Below are positions 33,801-45,559 of a DNA stretch of 64,000 nucleotides, in pieces (the stretch's first letter is position 1; every line of letters begins with the position of its first letter). The stretch spans positions 30,538,956 through 30,602,955 of the forward strand of contig CM049318.1 in assembly GCA_026874595.1 (NCBI GenBank). Direction: 5' to 3'. The position numbers and the translations under genes are program-made. The notes below the pieces were generated by a model. That model saw nothing but the letters and a program-made list of their open reading frames with translations, searched no databases and had not been told where the DNA came from. The stretch comes from Sipunculus nudus. Taxonomy: Eukaryota; Annelida; Sipuncula; Golfingiida; Sipunculidae.

Positions 33801-36800
33801 CCTGTACTGCTACAATTAAACAGAGAGAACATTTGTGGGACTTTATTTGTGATAAATTACCCGTTCAGGTTGGGGCACAATTGGTTGCCCTGTCGGACAT
33901 TGAACTCGTAAGAGCCTTGATAAAAGCGGAAATTGTATATGGATTAAATGAATCTTCCGAACACGAACACTATTCAGCCGCTTTACTAAATGAGGTCTCT
34001 CTTTTCTTTAAAGAGTCTAAGAAGATTCTTCATGAACTATATTGATCATTATCAAATAACATATTAATTGCCTGTATGCCATAAAACATGAAATGTTTTT
34101 CTATTTCACCTTTCTGATTATTGGTTTGTAATTTGGAATGCTTTTGTATTACTTCTGTATTGACATTTTTGTATGTTGATCTTCGCTTTGTCGGAGGAAA
34201 TAAAGGTTAACAACAATGTAAGACAAAAGATGTAATAGTTTCAAAAGGATTCCATGGTTACAGCAGATTTGAAGTAGCCTCATACAAGAAGAAAGGCCTT
34301 GGAATGACAAAGAAAATGAGCTATTGTTGAAGTAGATACGACTTGGCAAAGAAATGAAGAAAAACTCATTATAAGAAGTTTTGATGACCTTGACCTTTGC
34401 CGATATTTATGAAATCTATAGGCTTCGGCAACTTTTGGTTTTCTATCAGCTGTGTAAGTTTGAAAGCGTTCACTCCAAACTGTGCAGTTTAGGGTGGAGA
34501 CAGACAGACAGGCTTCGTTACAAACAGACATGATATCGAAGATTTCCCGGCAAGCAACAGGGGGCGCCAAAAGAATTTTTCTAATGTGACTCTATATCAG
34601 AAGTCACATGAGTGTCCTTTAAAAAAAAACACTTCTTCCCCTTTTTATTCAGTCAGCAAATGAAAAGCTCCATCCGTGAGTCTCTCTACATATAAAGTAA
34701 TAAGTCTGCTATAGGTAAAGGTTTCTATGTATTTTTTTTAGAATTTTTTATTTGCATTTATTATTAGGGTCAAACTATTTTTTTTCCTGTAAATTTCTTC
34801 AATTTTTCTTATAAACTCTTCTCATTACGAATGAATATATGATTCAGATACTATTTTATTGCCATATTAATCGTCCAAGATCTGTTGTCTGCCCCTACAT
34901 CGGCATAAGTCTTTGGTGTTATCTTATTTAATTCAATCTTTAAAGCTTCATATGTTTTTGTATTAATCAACTGCCATCTAAAAATGAATATGAATATTAA
35001 CTTAAAATAATATAAAAATCATTATTATTTTGGATTTAAATTAAATATTATCAAATGAAGAATTGCATATGCAAAAAAATAATAGAAGAAAGAGAAAACT
35101 TGGCTACTACTAGTTTTGGTAAGCTGTGAGCAAAAGAAAGGACTGAGAGACCAGCTCTTTGATCTAGCACAAATGTGTAGCCTAGTACATTAAAATGATA
35201 TCAATGATATCATCCTATTGATGGGTAGCAATCGGTTTGCTTGCATAAATTATATTGTATTGCAATTGTATATATACCTTGACTTTTTTCCGGGATATAA
35301 ACCCAACCACATGCAGATGCACAAACGCACATACATACATATACATGTATAGAAATGTATACCTACATACATGTACGTACAGATACACGCACGCATACAC
35401 ATATACAAACATACATATGCACACATAAATATAAACATACAGATGTGTGCATAAAATACAGCGTTAGTTTTAACTAATGAATACATTTACACAAATGATC
35501 CTTGTGTAAATATTAACTATTCTTACTTGTTTTGGGGGTCGATGTCATGTGTAAATCTTTGTTCACCTATAAGAGTAAATTTGGTTGCCCTTGTGAAACT
35601 CCGAACCTGAGCAAACACCACTTCCTCTCTTGTCCAGCAGTTTCTTGTGTGTAGTGCCCTCTCTCTTCATTCCAGTAACATAGACGGGAACGTGTGAAGG
35701 GACACACTGAAACCCGGCCCAAGAGGAGAAAGCCAGGCCCAATTAAACACTCGAAAAAACCCTTATGTTATAGAAATGATCCTGAAATTGAGTTAATCTT
35801 GAAGTCTGGGTCTATCCCTTCCCACACAAATAAAAATGTTGGTGATATTTCGTATTTTTAGTGCTAATTTATAACTTTGAATAATGGTCAAAATACCTAA
35901 ATTTTGGGCCGTCAAAAAAACCGGGCCCAAATAAAAAACGGCCTTATCATACGTGTTCTATGCGAATATATAAATTTCTCCAGTTTATTGTAATAGAATG
36001 GACCTGTGAGGTCCTCGTCTATAAACAAGCCTATGCATAAGTCCCCGGCCATTCTCAAGCGCGACTTCCCATGCGTGAAAGTCGAGGGTATAGGGCTCTT
36101 CCAACACGATGAGATATCTCGATAACCTCATCTGTGATATCAAAGTTTATCATTTGCTTTGCCCCATCCCGAGGCGGATCAAGGATTTAGGAAAAGTGGG
36201 GGGAGGGGTGTGCAACCAAGGATGACTAATAAAAACCCTAAAGAAAGGTTCCCAAGCAAGGTAAAGAGGGGTCCATCCCGCAAAATTTGTCTGAAACTCT
36301 TAAAAAAAAGGTTGCTGAAGATGAAAAATAAAAAACGGGGGGGGGGGGGGGGGGAGGGGGGGTTCGGACCTTCTCGACCTTCCCCCTGCATCCGCTTCCT
36401 AGATGGCACCACCATCCTCTCCGTGTTCTAGTCTTTTTTCTTTGGACATGTGTTTTGTAATGCGTTTTAATTTCGTCTCGAATATTGTTGTTGGTTGTCC
36501 AGTTCTTCCTGTGGCTCAATGACTATGTTCCAGGCTTGTCATTCTCTCTGTAAGCCTCTCTATTGTTTTCTAATGGGATGTTTCCATGTGCGCGTATATT
36601 CGTGAAAAATCCCTCATAATTTTGTAACTGGGGCGTTTCCATATGTCCTTCAGCGTATATGCGTCTGTGCTGGAAAATCGCCACAGAAGCGATTTTTACG
36701 CGTAGGATCTGCGTGAATTCGGAAATTCTTGGTAAAGTGACGTCACTTCACCATCTATTTGTTGAAGGTCTGCTTGATCAAATGTAAAGCTATATTAGTT

Positions 36801-38867
36801 TGCCAGTTGCATCTACGCATATACGCGCACATGGAAACACACTAATATATTGTTTTAACAATTCGTCCACTGCAGCATCTATAATAACCTGTTTGGTATA
36901 CGGAATTGGCAGAGGGTATTCGTATAAGAGAATTCTAAAAGTCTGTTTTTTTTTTTTATATCCTTTTTGTCTTGGTAAGATTTAGGAATTTATCTAGTAA
37001 ATTTATAGTAAATAAAATGAAACAAACAGGCAAAGAAAAAATATTATATCAGCTTATCTTAAATTTATGATGATTATTATGTATAATTATTTCTATAATC
37101 ATTAATAACCTAACTATTATCAGTAAATATTTTTGTAAATTAAAAGGCCTCCTTGTGATAATTGAGTTGGAAAATTTAATAAAAATATACGTGTGTAATA
37201 GATCCATAACTAATGGGTCTGACAAGACTTTTTCAAAGAGAGGGAATTTTTGTTTGTTTTGTTAATTAGCTTGTCGGTTATTGGATCGTTACCTGATGTA
37301 CACATCTTTGTACTAACATTGTCAAGCTTTGGATTACCAAACAGTATCTACACAAAGTATATCCATTATTATATTAATAATTCTACTAAAGCACTAACGC
37401 GTTAAATCTTATCATGTTGATTAAAAGAACCCTTAGTTATTATGAAAGACATAAGGAATGAAAAGACGTATTCACTATTTTCAGATAATACATAAGATCT
37501 GATATCTTCAGTCTATATATACTACTAAAATTGCCCTATCTGTTTGTCTCAGATAACATTTAGAAACGGGCCATGACAGTGGGCCAGTTTTGCTATCAGC
37601 GTCAGTCAGAATCTGATGCCCTTACTTACATAATGTACATCAGTTTGGCCCGTCCACTTGCACACAATTGAATTCCCGGCAGCATCACATCGCAGGTCTG
37701 TCGGTCACACCGCTCTCAGTCGCGCCATTGCTTACCTTCGCCTTGGCCCATTCCCACAAACAGGTATATAGGTTGGTTCCGTATCGACCACCAGACGTCG
37801 CCACCATACGGGTCTGGGGACTTCGCTTCCTTGTGGGTCTGGCCACACAATACTCGACAATATATACCCTTCCTGTGGAAGGAGACCCAACATGGCCCCA
37901 ATTTCTAGTTATTTATAAAATCAAACTTTGGTTTACGAATAACATGAAATATATGTTACTCTTTATAAAGTCAATATTTTATAGATAACAGAAATTTGAT
38001 GCCAATGACGTTGAAGTATAAAGGACTACTTTTCTTTGTCGATGGGGCATAATATTCACGACGTATTTATTTTCGGGGTAATTTTCCCTTTCGCGAATAT
38101 CGCGAATTTGAAACCCTCGCGGAAAACAAACAAACACAGTACTCCCTAGGGTGCCAGAAAAGAATGAACAGGCCATATAGACTAGGAAGGCAAAGAGTAC
38201 GTCTAATTGATGAGACTGACACCGTCGGTAATATCTTGCTATCAAGTTTAAACTCACACATTTTACCTTTTATATGATTAACAAACGTCATCATTTGAAA
38301 ATCTCCATGTTTCAGAGTGAAGGCCAGTCGGCAGCCAGGGCTTCCCCTGGCCCTCCGGTCTCAAACAGAACTGTTGATGAGACGACTGGAACCACCAACG
38401 TTTTTGCTCAGGTCAGTGTACAGCCAAGCGTGCATTCTGACGTCATCAAGTTTACCGAGTTCCTTGAAACTGGTGATACGAGCCACGTGTGCTTTGGTGT
38501 TAAACCGATGATGCCTAACATAATAAGGAATGTCCAAGAAGCTCTTTCCTGCGTCGCATTCTTCCAAAGAGTGTCTAATATAAGGTCTTGTTTAGAGGAT
38601 GGCTTTGTGGATACAAAAGATCCGGATCTTGATTTGTTTATACTGGTGATGGACAATGCGACCTGTACAAGAACTGAGGCCCAGGAATCCCATATTATCT
38701 GCACTAAACAGACGTTGTTTGATAGAACCGTCGACAGCAAAATATGTTGGGTGCCTCGAACTGAAGCAATCGAAAGTATGGGAGCAAAGGAACTCAGGAA
38801 ATTAGCAAGAAATCATTGTGGTTTCTCCGACGTCAAAGAAAACTGGGACGCCGCTAAATTTCCTTAG
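30542..38867 (+). CDS. Probable two-exon secreted cysteine-containing protein, family not recognised
   Basis: Exon 1 (30,542-30,652, 37 codons) encodes MRF followed by a hydrophobic IVIIMIEIM stretch, a likely signal peptide, then a Thr/Pro-rich linker. Its donor is AAG|GTTGGT. Exon 2 (38,316-38,867) follows TTTCAG and is in the same phase (0), ending at TAG after 183 residues. The predicted protein is 220 residues with seven cysteines in the second exon. 'NRTVDE' and 'DNATCT' carry possible N-glycosylation sites, consistent with secretion. I do not recognise a domain. The exon 2 ORF is convincing; the link to exon 1, across a 7.7-kb intron with a SINE and a LINE, is inferred from matching phase and signal-peptide character. 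The 5' untranslated region was not defined. Confidence 0.5.
30784..30825. repeat. (AT)n microsatellite
   Basis: Interrupted AT dinucleotides in the long intron of the predicted secreted-protein gene. Confidence 0.9.
31117..31322 (+). mobile_element. tRNA-derived SINE, best-preserved copy 4
   Basis: The head 'GCCACCGGATTCTG' leads to an A-box 'TGGCTCAGGGGTAAAGC', an anticodon-loop-like 'GACTAAAAGCC', a B-box 'GAGTTCGAATCTC' and the body 'TTTTCACGGTCGGCC'. The tail includes 'GGCCGTATATCACTTATAAA'. This copy best defines the family in the window. A real tRNA gene is rejected because the sequence continues 130 bp past the tRNA-like part in the same order as the other copies. Confidence 0.8.
31350..34215 (+). 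mobile_element. 5'-truncated dead LINE
   Basis: A reverse-transcriptase ORF in several frames (31,374-34,045) is followed by a 3' tail ending 'ggaggaaataaaggttaac' near 34,206. No endonuclease precedes it; the element starts within 60 bp of the SINE at 31,117-31,322. It differs in sequence from the LINE at 12-17 kb, with QADD instead of YADD, so it is another family. It lies in sense orientation in the intron of the predicted secreted-protein gene. Confidence 0.8.
31374..34045 (+). pseudogene. LINE reverse transcriptase, frameshifted
   Basis: The segment 31,374-32,300 holds a pre-RT region and RT fingers ('KRGKSGGLDRVTNEHL', 'IPKGKG', 'HRGISLLSVIYKVFE'). The 32,297-32,926 segment holds 'LDNQRAFDSVWH', 'VRQGGVLSPWWFLVYIND' and the catalytic 'QADD'. 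The 32,782-33,324 segment continues with thumb-like sequence and 'IPGALFGCELWN', and 33,326-34,045 covers the C-terminal region. Frame changes at about 32,280, 32,890 and 33,324 break it. The Tyr of YADD is Gln here; several mollusc-type LINEs show xADD, so this alone does not mean inactivity. The N-terminal endonuclease is missing. Confidence 0.8.
34216..36160. other. Stretch without a recognisable gene
   Basis: The segment 34,380-34,600 contains 'gatgaccttgacctttgcc' and an 'agacagacagacagg' tract, typical of the same AGGTCA-bearing molluscan repeat class as 745-2,520 in opposite orientation. An imperfect (ACAT)n tract runs at about 35,320-35,450. The rest is AT-rich with no supported exon. 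Confidence 0.45.
36171..36400. mobile_element. MITE with G-run core and GGAT ends, copy 2
   Basis: It starts 'GAGGCGGATCAAGGATTTAGG' and ends 'CTGCATCCGCTTC', with an internal run of G. It matches the copy at 20,163-20,370 in order ('ttgtctgaaactcttaaa'). The G run makes the length uncertain. Confidence 0.6.
36575..36841. mobile_element. MITE with GTTTCCATGTGCGCGTATAT ends
   Basis: 'GTTTCCATGTGCGCGTATAT' on the left pairs perfectly with 'ATATACGCGCACATGGAAAC' on the right. CTAAT lies outside both ends (36,570-36,574 and 36,842-36,846), a possible target duplication. The interior carries a 14-bp perfect palindrome, AAGTGACGTCACTT, at 36,735-36,748. No coding sequence is present. Confidence 0.75.
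36850..38310. other. Rest of the long intron of the secreted-protein gene, no other gene seen
   Basis: AT-rich sequence, with a more GC-balanced patch at 37,660-37,900 that contains short chance ORFs on both strands. No repeat family or exon could be assigned. Confidence 0.4.
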
Positions 38868-39103
38868 GAATGTGAGGACTTTGGTGCCAATTTTCATCTT
38901 CTTAAAAGGACACATAAGACAGTAAACAAGACAAAAGATGCACATATAATTATAGCAGGTAATATGTGTCTTTTTATTTTCAAAGTGAAAAAAATTAAAC
39001 CCCTGCAAATAAAAAGCACTATGAAAACATAGTAAGATAAATATAATTAGTGTCATTACCAGTTTAATCTTTCAGTTGCCTATATAGTCTTTCGTCCAAA
39101 GTG

Positions 39104-39171
39104 ATGAAAATCCGGAATTTTAGTTTGACTTACTACTTTTTTTACGTGATTTTAATAGGTTTATATATTCG

Positions 39172-39227
<56 letters not shown>

Positions 39228-42200
39228 TATATTCATATAACATATGTTGGGGTCCAAGCTCACCAGTAACGGGTAAACTGTAACTTAAAGTGAAATTAAG
39301 TTAAGTTGGGCAACATAACTTCTTTTAATATAAGATACATATTCGCACACACACCTAGTCATCATATCAAATATACTCACGTTGCATATATTGAAATTTA
39401 ATTGAAAAAAATAAAATATTAAATTACATTTTGTTAATTAAGAAAACTTTATTCCTCCATCTTTCATCCGACATTTAGTTCAGTAAGATTAAAATTTTGT
39501 TTACATAATAACCATAAATATCCATTCAAGGATCGAAATTTACTTCGATATGAAAGATCTATGTGGATAAAGTATCAAATCACTCATACATATGTTTTAT
39601 TATATTTCAGGTATCAATATTGCCGTGGAACTCGTGTGCATCTGTGGCAGTTTGCGTGAAGCAATTAGGAAAAAGAAAATGGCGGTCCTTTTTATCCTCA
39701 TCTCAGTATCTGACATCATATGTCTGATCCACACCATTCTTATGGTTAAAGTGGACCAGTGTGGACCGCCATGGTACACGTGTATTGTCAGCGAACTGTT
39801 CAACTTCTTTGGGACGGCTTTTTCCGGGTTACTACACGTGCAAGTAACATTCCTCCGATTTGTAGCCATAGTGCGTCCACTGAAAGCCAGTACTTGGTGT
39901 AGCGGTAGAAGAACAATTGTGGTAAGTGCGGTCACTATAGGATGCGTCTAGTCGCTTATTTGTCTATCAACTAATAATTGGTGTGGCTAGATTTATTTTC
40001 GCGAGGCTGAAATTTCGCGATTTTTTTCATTTTGAACGATTCGCGGGGATTTCATTTTCGCGACTGCACCCGAATCTACAAAATACAATAATATTTGTAC
40101 TGATTTTAAATTTAGAATACATCCTACAATACCTTACTCATTTCTTGTTGAGTCATTAACTTATGACTTTTTGTCACAGTCGATAATCCACTGTGAATAC
40201 CGCGTGTTTTACTATAATTAATGCTTGCATGCATGGGCCAGTCTCGACACCATGCACAGATTAGGTTGCTGATTAGGTTGTATGATAACCAATCTGTTTG
40301 TGCAGATGCGTCATCCACTCTTCTTCATCTTATTCCCGAGGGTTCCATATGCGCGATCATTTCACATTTCAAATTAAAACCCTCGCGAATAAAAGGAAAC
40401 CACAATATAATTGGTTTTAGGCCGCGTTAAGTGGAATAGTCAAAACCAACCATTACGAGAACAAGACTGAGAGTGATAACAGGAGGCCCAAGACCGACAA
40501 CACGACAAAAGCTAAGACTTTTAGTCCACTAGCATTGTGCCCGTTCTTTCGTGGTCAACGTAGTTTATAATAGATGGCGCTGCGATAGCATCATCGCAAA
40601 ATAATTTTAAATTTCTCAGGGTACGAGGAAATACGGGATACACCTGGCATCGTTTCCGACAACTCAAGAGCAAAAACGGGCATTTCTGGAGCGTTGTCAC
40701 AGAGGAGTTGCGTTACAAAAGCCGAGTTCTACCACCGTCAGCTATAATATAGATGGGCACACCGTATTTTTATTTGTCAACGCCGGAAACGACATCTTGT
40801 GCAAGTTGTATATAATACAGAAAATCCATAGAGGAATAAAAAGGGCAACCCATATTACTCGTTATCATTAAGCTTGTGAGTGAACATAGACTAAATACTG
40901 TGAAGCTGAAGCTTCTTTAGAGTGTTAACTGCATGGTGTTGGAAATCCAATTAGTCAATATAAATTAAATTGAAAATATGAATATAAACGGATTACAAAT
41001 ATTGGAAAACAAATTGCAAAACTGGAAAAAAATGCAAAAGATAAATAAAAAATGAAAAAATAAATGGAATTCCCCATTCTGTATAACATATTAGTTTATA
41101 TTACAACCATTACGGTAGGCTAAATTCCAAAATGTTTCTACACTATTAGAGTTGATATTCCACCTTTGCACATAAAATCCTGAAGCTGCTTCTTGAAAGC
41201 AATTAATACATATCTATAAAACTACCTCTTAGTCCACTTGGCCACGTCATGGGACTAGCATGTATTACGGTTTAGAATGGTTATATCTATTAGAATGAAC
41301 ATCTAACTTTTATTACCTTGATTGGGGTTTATATCTGTTATATCTCGTTGGTCTGATTCTTGGCCGTACGCTAGAAACAGTGTTATCAGCGAATCAAGAG
41401 CGGCTGTCGCATGCTGAAAATTTACTCTATGTGCACTCTGGTGTTCTTACCCTAAACAACAAAGTAGAGGTTACACGTAAAGCGATCTGGGGCGACTGCA
41501 GTGAATAACCGCCTTGTGAGGAGCGTATGATGAACAATATTTTTGTGTGTGTAAAACTACCTTTACAATTAATCATAGTGATGAATACTTCAGACTTCCA
41601 ATTATCATTATGTATCATGTATAACCAGTAACACGCGTTGTTACTCCTACTTTGTCCTTTTCTGACTTCCATACTTGAAGTAAAGACATTTAGACATTTA
41701 AAAAAAAAATCTATATACAATTCTGTATAGGACAGGTTACTCTGGGTATAGTTAAAGTGATCAGCCAAACTGAAAATTAGTTCATTTATATACATATAAA
41801 TCATTTTATCCTTCCAGGGTCTGGTAATATCCACTGATAAGTTTGTTTTCATCTGGACTGACTGGAGCGCCGAGAATAAGGCATGGTTCTACAATAAAAC
41901 AAACATCTTCTCGGTTTGCCCAAGTAACAAGATTAATTTTCTATCTTGTGTGTGTTGCAGTTCCTGTACTGACTGTAATTATATTGTCTGTCTGGATGAT
42001 AGTTGCACTTATCATGAAAAATAAACAGCTAAGAAACTTTTCCTCGAATATCCCACCCCTGCCCCAAAGCCGCATCACATTAGGTATTATTTTTACGGTC
42101 ATTATTTTTCTGTTATGTGAACTTCCTCTGACCTCTCTCGACGCCGTTTTGTTTTTCTTCTTTCAACAATTCTCTAGAAATTTTGCCGCATACAGTGTTT

Positions 42201-42343
42201 TGATAATTCTGCGCGCTTTGACTGGAATATTGAATTTTATTGTGCGATTTATATTTCTCAAAGAATTCCGCGGGGAATTCCTGAAACTGTGTTTTTGTTG
42301 CCAGCGAACTAAGAAAGGTGCCCCGCCAGTCAAAATTAAGTAA
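39104..42343 (+). pseudogene. Class A peptide-receptor-like GPCR, apparently broken
   Basis: Recognised parts are 39,104-39,158 (ATG, short N-terminus, first half of TM1; acceptor at 39,074-39,075 and donor at 39,159), 39,611-39,921 (end of TM1 with GIN, TM2 with SVSD, ECL1 Cys, TM3) and 41,818-42,343 (ECL2, TM5, TM6 with FLLCELPL, TM7 with ILNFIVRF, Cys-rich tail, TAA). The first junction is in phase and restores a good TM1. Problems are the following: no exon for TM4 was found in the 1.9-kb gap, and the last exon reads an ECL2-like frame (AWFYNKTNIFSVCPS) that must shift by one base before TM5. The DRY motif at the end of TM3 is LRF, and NPxxY is NFIVRF. The general look is that of FMRFamide-receptor-like mollusc GPCRs. 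It could be a pseudogene or a gene with a sequencing error and a missed exon. Confidence 0.6.
39178..39225. repeat. (AT)n microsatellite
   Basis: Long AT run in the first intron of the GPCR-like locus, 20 bp after the predicted donor. Confidence 0.95.
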
Positions 42344-42349
42344 AACATC

Positions 42350-43980
42350 TATAGAGAAAAAAATTCTAATAGTTGTTTGGACTTTTAATTAACTCAGCCA
42401 AGGGGCGGGTGTTATGTTCTTTGGCGGTGTTGTTTTGTGTGCCCGTTAGCAACATTACTTAAAACATTATCAACGGATTTGGATGATTTTTTTTGGTAGC
42501 GCGGTAATGATACAATGAACAATTGATAGAATTCTGGGCCTGATCCGTATCAGGACCTGTATTGAGGATTTTGTTAAGGAAGAAATGCTGCATTTCTAAC
42601 AATGCCATAACGGGGTAACGAGTTGCTCTTGTGGAGGTTTCCGCTGTCTGAGTGCTTTTCTAGTTATTTCTCTTTTTATTCATATTGCGTCGCAGTGTTT
42701 GAAATTTGTATTTTTCCCAATGATAGGTCAGCAAGACCTCCGGTCCATAGATTTCGCAAGTCCGCCACGACACGGGGGGTCGGGGCCCTCGGGGGCTCTA
42801 AACCGATTTCACCATCCCCTCGCCCTGGATCAGCCCCTGTATAGCGTGTATGCATCCATACTGTTTTTGGTGGTTCATTTCGGGTTTAATTACGTGACAT
42901 GTGGTGTATATTTCATTCCAGTCTAACAAGAAAAGCGGCGAACCGCCACATCCTGCCTGTTGTCAGGAGAGGCTGTATTAAAGATTAATCAGAAACCTCA
43001 AGAAATATATCCACAAAAAAAAAAAATGAACCAAAAACATCTTCAGAGATATTATACTTGTTCACTTGGTTGGCATCTTAGCCTTAATGTGTGCTTTGCA
43101 AAACAACACAATGACATTTTTTTTAGCTGCATATGACCTGTTCTTTGTCGATATGTTGTACATTGTAATCTTAATGAAACAATCAATTTTAAATTTGTTA
43201 TATAAAAGTTCCTATGTTGTCAGTTCAACTCATATATGAATAAAATAGATGATTTTCGTGTGTATTTGTCATGAGGTATTACAAAATAAAATTTGAAACA
43301 CCTGTATGTCGTTCACTATTATTCAGTATGAATTATTCAGCAGGTGTTTTAATGACTGTGACATGTTGAATGCTTGGTTACGTAAAGTGCAACTATAAGT
43401 AACACTCAGACACCATATATATATTCCAGCACAGGGTCGTTTTCTGGCCATGAATATGTAGAGGTTCTAAATACAAATTTTAAGAATAGAATTTTAATTT
43501 TGAATGACCAAAATGGCCATAATGTTTTGAATGAAGTTTCTGAAGGCAAGATTAACTTAACAGCAAAGAAAAAAAAACATTAGTCCTGCCGGAGTTGTAA
43601 TAACTCAATACAAATTCCATCAACACTTGCAACTCTCATCGCACGTTCCTATATAAGGTATAATCAGTAGTGTTTCGATATTTTTTTTGAGAACACGAAA
43701 AGAACGGACAGGACGACAGGTAAAATAGCTTTCTCTTCAATCAAATAAGACCACAGCTCGCCGGCCAAGCAACCTGTGTGGCCCATACACGCGGGATATC
43801 AGGCCGGTGATTAAATCGAATGTAACAATATTGTCTCTTTCAAAAGAGATCAATGGAGCGGGAACAAATTGGAAGTAAAATTCTACCTTTTTATTTAATA
43901 AGATAAGAGGCACACTAAATAAATTCTAGTAAAACATTCAGTCCAATTAAAAATGTCTCTAGACCTCCTGAATTAGCAAT
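42350..43980. other. Stretch without a recognisable gene
   Basis: Apart from the dispersed repeat at 42,405-42,620 and a small 'gggccctcgggggctct' / 'ccctggatcagcccctg' patch at 42,770-42,840 that resembles the end of the GGATCC-type MITE, no feature was seen. Confidence 0.4.
42405..42620 (+). repeat. Dispersed repeat family F, copy 1
   Basis: Phrases 'gggtgttatgtt', 'gttagcaacattac', 'aacggatttggatgatttt', 'tgatccg' and 'ttctaacaatgc' recur in order at 52,845-53,070. The same kind of 'ggaggttatgtttt...gaacggatttt' sequence is widespread among animal repeats. Non-coding. Confidence 0.6.
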
Positions 43981-43994
43981 ACCGGGCCTGACTG

Positions 43995-44405
43995 GCGGCA
44001 CTTAACACCTCTAGACACCTGCTCGTAGCACCTTCCTGGACACCGCTTGGCAGCACCTCTCTAGACACTGGGTTGCAGTATCTCTCTGGGCATTAGGGGG
44101 CATCACCTCTCTAGACAATTCTCTGCACACCGGGTGGCAGGCTGGCAGCACTTCCCTGTACACCTACTGGCAGCACCTCTCTGGACACCAGCTGGCAGCA
44201 ACTTTCTTGACACTGGGTGGCGGCAGCACCTCTCTTGGCACCCCTCTAGACAATGGGAGGCAGCATCTATCTGGACACCTCTCTGGACAATTGTTTGTGT
44301 CATTACTCTGGACACCTCTCTAGGGACTGGGTGGCTGCACCCCTCTTGGCACCCCTCTGGACACAGGCGGGCAGCAGCACCTAACTGGACACTTCAACGG
44401 GCGAC
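43995..44405. repeat. Degenerate minisatellite of ~20-25 bp units
   Basis: Units like 'cacctctctggacacc' plus 'gggtggcag' recur about 15 times with variable spacing. Open frames on both strands come from the repeat and are not considered genes. Confidence 0.85.
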
Positions 44406-44774
44406 TCGCTTCTAGACTCTGCAGTTTTCACAGACTGTGTGTCTTCAAACTGAGTATTTGCACTCTTTAAATATCCGTCTTCACTTGAGGCTTATTAATA
44501 TTGATAAGGCTAATACAAAGCCTTGCCTGCTTTTTTCTACTATTTTTCTACTGCATTTATAAGCACGCTGAATACTAAATAGGCTGGGAACAAAATCAAG
44601 CTAACCGCCAAAACGCTCGCCATAACTATGGCATAACAGGACCTGCAGAACAATCTGTAGACTTTCTTGAATGCCTCCATCGTTTAACAAAACAATACTT
44701 TGATTCTCACCCAGCAAATACAACTTTACAGTTAATCCGACATAGCTGACCCTAGAAATGGAAATAAAACCTGA

Positions 44775-45290
44775 TTATACAAAATTACACGATGCGTGCG
44801 TGCCTGGGATTCTGTCAGCAGCGCCACCATTGGCAATTGCTTGAAACACACAGGATTTATACCAAGGGGTGACCAGCCCAATGAAACAGATCGGCAAGAC
44901 GTGCCAGAAGCAATCAGCGTCCTTCCGCTTTTACAACGAGTGACAGATTGCCTCTGGATTGACCACAGTGCACGCATGTCCCATCAGGAATTCGTCAATC
45001 AGAATATAGGAACAGTACAACTTTTGAGCAATCAAGATATCGTGGAAACAGTGAGAGACTACAATGATCCAGCATGTCCGACCGCTGAACCTTTGAAATA
45101 GTTCCCAAACTTCCGCACACATACGCCGAAGTCCTACAGGCCTTGAAGACCGTCTATGATATTTCGAGAGCTCAAACTACAGCGAACAGTCCGATATTGA
45201 CGCATATACAGAATGGTCGAAAGAATAATAGCTTTTCTGTCACAAGCTGGCAAACAATGCTCCATTACAGAATTCTTTAGGGGCTGACTC
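44775..45290 (+). pseudogene. Tigger/pogo transposase, C-terminal remnant
   Basis: The frame at 44,787-45,101 contains 'RAWDSVSSATIGNCLKHTGF', the usual post-DDE helix of Tigger/pogo (JRK/CENP-B-like) transposases. A 'FVNQNIGTVQLLSNQDIVETV' stretch then matches their acidic C-terminal module. A stop follows at 45,099-45,101, and a shifted frame to about 45,290 continues with recognisable tail sequence. The catalytic DDE region and the N-terminal DNA-binding domains are absent. The related end-like sequence 'ctcgatcaaccgccatcctc' near 45,497 may be part of its 3' terminus. Dead relic. Confidence 0.65.
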
Positions 45291-45559
45291 GGATGAAAGT
45301 GAAACGGCACCAGGAGAATTTTATATTTTGACCGGATATATTATACATGTATATCTTTGTAAATAAATTGTACACACTGTTTTTTCTGTAGTTGTAAACA
45401 TGTAACAAAATTTTTTTTTTATATGACTAGTGAAAGACGAGCCTAAGAAATGCATGGCCCAATTTTAGCTATCCTGCACATCCCATTTGGACCCCTCGAT
45501 CAACCGCCATCCTCGCTTACCGCCAAAAGTTCCCCTAGTCCAAAGGTTGGCGAATGAAA

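Noticed and set aside
36159-36519. Proline- or glycine-rich ORFs on both strands
   Set aside because: They read through the G-run of a MITE, and the same artefact appears at 20,142-20,607 in the sister copy.
39922-39951. Continuation of the GPCR exon into TM4 without splicing
   Set aside because: The reading is hydrophobic for nine residues but meets TAG, while GTAAGT at the same point is a strong donor.
41427-41852. A 141-residue minus-strand protein
   Set aside because: It overlaps the GPCR acceptor region on the other strand, has no recognisable domain and crosses AT-rich intron sequence.
44103-44415. Cysteine- or tryptophan-rich small proteins on both strands
   Set aside because: They coincide exactly with a degenerate minisatellite, with no start context or splice sites.
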